A program made the position numbers and the translations under genes. From the NCBI RefSeq assembly GCF_009725165.1, contig NZ_WNZW01000001.1, positions 1-64,000 on the forward strand: a stretch of 64,000 nt of DNA, in the 5' to 3' direction. Source of the stretch: Paenibacillus woosongensis. GTDB lineage: Bacteria; Bacillota; Bacilli; Paenibacillales; Paenibacillaceae. The notes below the pieces were generated by a model. That model was not told the DNA's origin and did not search any database. It was given only the letters and a program-made list of their open reading frames with translations. Positions 59,953 to 64,000 of the stretch are shown piece by piece. Numbering within the stretch: position 1 is the stretch's first letter; each line of letters opens with the position of its first letter.

Positions 59953-60009
59953 ATGCTCCCCAACTAGTAAACAGGTAATAATTTAAAGCTGTTACTAAAA
60001 GGGGAGCAT
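59953..60009. repeat. 57-bp imperfect palindrome
   Basis: ATGCTCCCC (59953-59961) and GGGGAGCAT (60001-60009) are perfect inverse ends. Inside, TAGTAAACAG-like and CTGTTACTA arms continue the pairing. TTAGCTTA occurs on both sides (59938 and 60010). It looks like a miniature inverted-repeat element or a large mRNA stem rather than a simple terminator. No ORF lies in the surrounding 59927-60379. Confidence 0.55.
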
Positions 60010-60039
60010 TTAGCTTATCTAAAAAAGAACATAGCTAAA

Positions 60040-60075
60040 CGGCCTTTAGTCCGATGGAAATCAGGACAAAGGCCG
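60040..60075 (+). terminator. Terminator-like hairpin in the spacer
   Basis: CGGCCTTT (60040-60047) pairs with AAAGGCCG (60068-60075), plus an inner GTCC/GGAC pair. The plus strand continues CTTCATTAACTTTATTATTTG. It could end transcription from the secreted protein gene. The rest of the spacer up to 60379 shows nothing I can name. Confidence 0.55.
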
Positions 60076-60379
60076 CTTCATTAACTTTATTATTTGTAAT
60101 GTCTAATGGACCTGGGTTCCGCTATATCGCTAAAGTGGAGTGAGTGAGTTTGAGTTTGACTGACTCCCAATAAGTGCTTTCACGCTGTTACCCAGCCTTT
60201 TGGCACATCAAGCTTCGCAGCAACAGTGTTGCCTAGCTCTTCAACGTTCAGTTACCTAATACCGCAACCGAACCAAGCTGCTTTTCCCTGCTCAGCTATT
60301 AGTATGAGAGGCACTTCATTATGCCGTCCTCGTTTTGCAAATGGCACTCCAGTTCTGATGGCAATAGAGCCGTCCTGGA

Positions 60380-61459
60380 TCAGCGCCCCGCTCCTTTGAC
60401 GGCGGCTTTCTTCCGCTTTTTCGGTTTGGCGGCTCCATTTCCCACCGGAACCTCTAATATATCCAGGAGGAAGATGAATACCGGCACGCCGACGATTAGC
60501 CCCCATACGCCAAAGAAATGCTCCGATACGAGCAAAATCATGAACGTGTAGAATATCGGCAAATGCGTCTTGTTCGACATAAATTTCGGGTTGAGGAAGT
60601 AAGCCTCGAAAGCATGGACAACCGCGATCATAACAAGAACATAGACGATTTTGATCAGCCCGCCGATTTTGAAGGCAATCGCACAAAGCGGAATCAAGGA
60701 AATAATAACGCCCATCACCGGAATCAGCCCGAGGATGAAAATCATGATGCCGATGGCCACCAGATTCGGAAATCCGAAAATCCACAGAAAGATCGTGGAC
60801 AGGATGGCATTCACAGTAGCAATCAAGAACTGAACCTCGATCACTTTACCAAAGGAAGCGACGAATTTTTTGCCGAAATACTCCAGCTCATTAAATAGGA
60901 ACCCCGCACGGCTCTCTTTGAATCTGGCCGTAAAGTTCGTGACCTTCTCCTTCTCGAGCAGGAAGAACAAGCTGAGTATGATCGCAATAAACAGATTCAG
61001 GCTCCACTTCCCGATATCAGATACGGTCTTAAGCAGGAAGTTAAAGCCGTTGCCAACATACTTGGACAGATCAATTTCTTTTAACGAATCCACTAGGAAA
61101 TTCAGCAGGACGTTGTCAGGCAAATTCGTTGGGGGATTATCATAGAACGAAATGACCTGATTGACGAGATCATTGAACTCCTCCAAAAATACAGGCAGAT
61201 AGTAATACACGGTCGTGACAAGCAAGGTTAAAATTACGGCATATATAAATAAAATCGTAATGCTCCGGTTAATTTTGACGACTTTATCAACATTGCGCGT
61301 AATGAAATTATGAAGACGGTTGATCAGATAGGTTAGGATGAAGGTGATCAGCAGCATGTTCAGCATGCTTCGCGAAAAGTAGAGGACTAGAATGACGAAA
61401 AGCAAAGCAAGAAACCTGCGGAAACCCGCAATTTGAAATAGCTCTCTAAAAAAAGTCAT
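60380..61459 (-). CDS. AI-2E family permease
   Basis: The 359-aa protein has about eight transmembrane helices and the family's extracytoplasmic loop. Late motifs are visible, for example LGLIPVMGVIISLIPLCAIA and SEHFFGVWGLIVGVPVFIFL. Members of this family include Na+/H+ antiporters and autoinducer-2 exporters, so the name does not prove a role in quorum sensing. The C-terminus is Lys-rich (AAKPKKRKKAAVKGAGR). AAAGGAGC lies upstream of the start. Confidence 0.87.
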   Translation of the reverse strand: MTFFRELFQIAGFRRFLALLFVILVLYFSRSMLNMLLITFILTYLINRLHNFITRNVDKVVKINRSITILFIYAVILTLLVTTVYYYLPVFLEEFNDLVNQVISFYDNPPTNLPDNVLLNFLVDSLKEIDLSKYVGNGFNFLLKTVSDIGKWSLNLFIAIILSLFFLLEKEKVTNFTARFKESRAGFLFNELEYFGKKFVASFGKVIEVQFLIATVNAILSTIFLWIFGFPNLVAIGIMIFILGLIPVMGVIISLIPLCAIAFKIGGLIKIVYVLVMIAVVHAFEAYFLNPKFMSNKTHLPIFYTFMILLVSEHFFGVWGLIVGVPVFIFLLDILEVPVGNGAAKPKKRKKAAVKGAGR

Positions 61460-61619
61460 TATAAGCGACCTGCTCCTTTGATAATAGACTATCTAACGAC
61501 GTATCAGGAATTACGGCATCTTCCGAACGAACTTCCTTGAATTTATCTTAAGTCAGCATACCAGTGAAAGCAAGTAAGCGAGAACTGTTTTTTCGTAAAA
61601 TTACTGTTAACAATGCAAA

Positions 61620-61651
61620 CAGTCCTGTCCACATGAAGCTGGACAGGACTG
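61620..61651 (-). terminator. Terminator after the lactonase gene
   Basis: CAGTCCTGTCCA (61620-61631) pairs with TGGACAGGACTG (61640-61651), a 12-bp perfect stem; the minus strand continues TTTGCATTGTT. It lies ten bases beyond the gene's stop. Confidence 0.8.
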
Positions 61652-61661
61652 AAGCAGATCA

Positions 61662-62753
61662 TTACTTGAACAAAACGGGCTGCACGCAGACCGGCTTCGA
61701 TACATTCGCGGTTTGTCCCGTAAATTCCAATTCTCCCGTACTCTTGTCTATACGGAATACGGCCAAATTATCCGAATCGCGGTTAGCCGCTACGAGATAA
61801 TCACCTGCAGGAGTCAAAGCGAAGTGCCGCGGATGCCCGCCTTCGCTGGAAATATGCTGAACCAGGCTCAGCTTGCCGCTGCCCTGATCGATGGCAAAGA
61901 CGACGAGGCTGTCATGGCCCCGGTTGGAGCCGTACAGGAATTTCCCGTCTGGGGAAATGGCCACCTCCGCCGTTGTGTTCTCCCCGGCGTAGCTTTCCGG
62001 TAAAGTCGGCACCGCGTCTATCGCCTCAAGCGTTCCTGCGTCCGCATCAAAGGCGAACAGCGTAAGCGAGGAATTGACTTCATTGATCGAATACAGCCAC
62101 TTGCCGTTCGGGTGGAATGCAAGATGGCGTGGTCCCGCGCCCGGCGCCGTTTTCGCTTCGCTGTGAAGCACCAGCTTGTCGTCTTGTTCATCAAGCCGAT
62201 ACACGAATACTTTGTCGAGCCCCAGGTCGGCGACGAGAACATAACGGCTGTCCGGGGTGAACAGCGCGGAATGCGGATGCGGCCGATCCTGCCGCACCGG
62301 GTCTGCGCCTTTTCCTTCATGCTGCCGCTCGTCCGTTTGCTCGCCGGCTAGCCCGTCACTTAGCAGGCGAACGAGGCCCACATTGCCTCCATGATAACCG
62401 GAGACGACGACATAGCGTCTCTGCGGTTCAAGCTCGATATGCGATGTAGACGGCTGCAGCGTAAGTATCCGGTTCAATTCCGTCAGAGTGCCCGCAGCCG
62501 GATCAACCGCAAAGCTCGCGACTTCGCCGATCCGCTCATCACTAGAGGTCTTCGTCTCCGAAATGGCGTACAGCTTCCTGCCGGCAGCATCCACTTTTAG
62601 AAAGGTCGGGTTCTTCAGCCCGGCAGCCTCGCCAAGACGAGTCAGCTCGCCCGTTGCAGGGTTCATCTCCACCACGTAAAGCCCCGGATCAGCAGCTTCG
62701 GCATAGGATCCTATGTATAACAATAGTCGTTGTTGTTCTGACACGATGGTCAC
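61662..62753 (-). CDS. 6-phosphogluconolactonase-like beta-propeller (YkgB type)
   Basis: The 363-aa protein is a seven-bladed propeller of the lactonase family. Repeated blade motifs are seen, including HPHSALFTPDSRYVLVADLG, GPRHLAFHPNGKWLYSINEV and GGHPRHFALTPAGDYLVAAN. In B. subtilis the YkgB homologue acts in the pentose phosphate pathway. No signal peptide, so it acts in the cytoplasm. AGGAGTG lies upstream of the ATG. Confidence 0.87.
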   Translation of the reverse strand: MTIVSEQQRLLLYIGSYAEAADPGLYVVEMNPATGELTRLGEAAGLKNPTFLKVDAAGRKLYAISETKTSSDERIGEVASFAVDPAAGTLTELNRILTLQPSTSHIELEPQRRYVVVSGYHGGNVGLVRLLSDGLAGEQTDERQHEGKGADPVRQDRPHPHSALFTPDSRYVLVADLGLDKVFVYRLDEQDDKLVLHSEAKTAPGAGPRHLAFHPNGKWLYSINEVNSSLTLFAFDADAGTLEAIDAVPTLPESYAGENTTAEVAISPDGKFLYGSNRGHDSLVVFAIDQGSGKLSLVQHISSEGGHPRHFALTPAGDYLVAANRDSDNLAVFRIDKSTGELEFTGQTANVSKPVCVQPVLFK

Positions 62754-62923
62754 ACTCCTTCTCTATAACATCTTGTCTTCCTATTCTTCCGTACTTTCAG
62801 GTAAATGTCCAGTCCCGCAATTGCTGGGAATATTTAAAATTTAAGCCTAAGTACTACACAAACCGCGAAAAATATGTTATACTGCAAGCGCTTCCACAAC
62901 ATCATCTAAAGGGGGATTTTGGA

Positions 62924-63277
62924 ATGATGAATGTCGGACTAGAGGAGAAGAACGTCTACGAGGCCCTTGATCCACATGACGCTTATTTCTTCAAAGTAGG
63001 AGGTCATGGCTTAGTTTGTTTCCACGGCAGAAACTACAGTATAAAAAAGAGACTATCTGCTGACCAAACCTCAAAACTAATCTCAGACCCCTCTTTCTAC
63101 CGCGTAAGCACCAACTGTTACGTCAACCTGCACAAGGTGACGGACATCCAGGACAACGTACTGCTATTCAGGGATCATATTCATGGCATCAAGACGATCA
63201 ATGTGCCAAGAAGAAATTTGGAGCAGATCAAGCGCCTTCTTCCCGAGCGGAACGAAAGTGTAGCTGAAGTCGGGTAA
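62924..63277 (+). CDS. LytTR DNA-binding domain protein, 117 aa
   Basis: The ATG at 62924 has AAAGGGGG upstream. The protein is almost only a LytTR domain (residues about 12-105): EALDPHDAYFFKVGGHGLVC, FYRVSTNCYVNLHKVTDIQD, then NVPRRNLEQIKRLL. There is no receiver domain, so it would be a one-component regulator. A TATACT minus-10 lies upstream near 62875-62880. A terminator follows. Target genes unknown. Confidence 0.8.
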   Translation: MMNVGLEEKNVYEALDPHDAYFFKVGGHGLVCFHGRNYSIKKRLSADQTSKLISDPSFYRVSTNCYVNLHKVTDIQDNVLLFRDHIHGIKTINVPRRNLEQIKRLLPERNESVAEVG

Positions 63278-63307
63278 ACTGCCGCCGTTCCATCAGACCA
63301 AACAAAG

Positions 63308-63354
63308 AAGCAGCCTGATTTCCCGCTTTGACGTGGGAACAGCGCTGCTTTTTT
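63308..63354 (+). terminator. Terminator after the LytTR gene
   Basis: AGCAGC (63309-63314) pairs with GCTGCT (63344-63349) and an inner TTCCC/GGGAA stem; TTTTTT follows on the plus strand. Confidence 0.8.
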
Positions 63355-63401
63355 GCTGTGTTATATAGTTTATATAAGCCTTGCGGCCTGCTGCTAGATG
63401 A

Positions 63402-64000
63402 TTATTTCGCCGCCTTCTTCACATACAATCTTGCGGACTCCTCCCAAATTTCGCCTGGCGCCAGGCTGAACAGCCCGATCTCATCGGCCGGCAGGCCAAC
63501 ATGAGGCGCATTCACCAAATTGATCTGCGGTTCAGGGCAGAAGAAGCCTTCCTGGCCCCCGTTGTTCCAGATCATCCACTGCTTATAGGATGTTCCTACG
63601 TCGTACACGAGCGTCAGACTCAGCTTGGAATCCGTCAGCTCCATGCGGTTTCTGCCGTTTTGCGGCACTGCGGTATAATGATTGTCCAGCGAAGTAAAGA
63701 AAGGATACACCCCTTCCTTCTTCATCGCTTCTTCCTCAGCGCTCAGCGGCATATGCTTCCCTGTCGGCAGCATCCGTTCGTTCAGCTCCCACCGCTCGCC
63801 AATCGTAAATTTCATCTTGTAATCACTGGCCTTGCTTTCCGCTGCGAACGGAGCGTTAACAGCAGTATGGAAGGCCAGGAGACAAGGCATCTCGTTCCCG
63901 CCGTCATTGCGTACGAACACATGCTGCGCCAACCCATCCTCACCCAGCGTATATTTCAGGCGAACGGTAAATTTGAACGGCAAGTAACGATAGATCTCGT
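63402..64000 (-). CDS. Aldose 1-epimerase family protein, start beyond the window
   Basis: The frame is open to the window edge (in-frame codons continue past 64000), so only about 199 C-terminal residues are seen. The conserved segments NGGNEMPCLLAFHTAVNAPF-like (with the catalytic His) and EGFFCPEPQINLVNAP (with the catalytic Glu) match the galactose mutarotase/GalM-like family. Such proteins interconvert sugar anomers. The full start and length are unknown. Confidence 0.8.
   Translation of the reverse strand, partial: EIYRYLPFKFTVRLKYTLGEDGLAQHVFVRNDGGNEMPCLLAFHTAVNAPFAAESKASDYKMKFTIGERWELNERMLPTGKHMPLSAEEEAMKKEGVYPFFTSLDNHYTAVPQNGRNRMELTDSKLSLTLVYDVGTSYKQWMIWNNGGQEGFFCPEPQINLVNAPHVGLPADEIGLFSLAPGEIWEESARLYVKKAAK

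Noticed and set aside
60252-60785. Minus-strand ORF overlapping the end of the AI-2E permease gene
   Set aside because: It overlaps a clear membrane-protein gene in another frame and has no recognisable sequence or ribosome site.

Overview
The window reads as chromosome of a Paenibacillus-like, endospore-forming member of the Bacillales. The basis is gene order. On the minus strand a Bacillus-type core runs rsmD-coaD, ylbL, yceD-rpmF, fapR-plsX-fabH-fabD-fabG-acpP-fabF-rnc-smc-ftsY, ylxM-ffh-rpsP-khpA-rimM-trmD, rplS-lepB-rbgA and rnhB, with the ylbM-like tmcAL and ylbJ on the plus strand. fabH and fabF lie inside the fap cluster, G+C is moderate to high, and sporulation genes (ylbJ, a YjcZ-type small protein) are present. 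No species-level claim is made.

Layout. 1-1.5 kb: a YlqG/FliK-like gene whose 3' end breaks down in a 60-nt pyrimidine tract. 1.6-5.5 kb: rnhB, a TagO/WecA-type transferase, rbgA, lepB, rplS. 5.5-11.5 kb: an AT-richer accessory block sits where trmD and rplS are normally adjacent. It holds a zinc-ribbon membrane protein, tRNA-Pro(GGG), a decayed SHOCT gene, an acyltransferase, a broken second copy of half the tRNA, two tiny ORFs with strong ribosome binding sites, and a polysaccharide deacetylase. 11.5-33.8 kb: conserved translation, SRP, chromosome-segregation, fatty-acid and ylb genes.

34.1-48.2 kb: an integrated element of about 14 kb, bounded by 93-bp direct repeats that differ at one base. 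The repeat contains the 3' hairpin and terminator of a putative structured RNA beside rsmD. The element has a tyrosine integrase, a repressor with divergent promoters and repeated operators, excisionase-like proteins, a replication-type HTH protein, an ArpU-like activator, an HK97-type prohead protease, a Com-like zinc finger and a 1448-aa tape-measure protein. I see no terminase, portal, major capsid, tail tube or lysis gene between the repeats. It is therefore either a heavily deleted prophage or a phage-satellite-like island that kept a capsid protease and a tape measure. I consider it the most interesting object here.

48.2-64 kb: a more ordinary accessory and metabolic region with small unknown genes, a YjcZ-type peptide, a GH73 glucosaminidase, gpmA, a Gln-rich FGQ-repeat protein, a TPR protein, a GNAT, rpiA, a BdbD-type thioredoxin-fold protein, an MFS exporter, a HelD helicase, an ArAE/FUSC-type membrane protein, an AI-2E family permease, a 6-phosphogluconolactonase-like protein, a LytTR protein and the start-truncated end of an aldose-1-epimerase gene. 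All family calls come from reading translated sequence; no database search was run.
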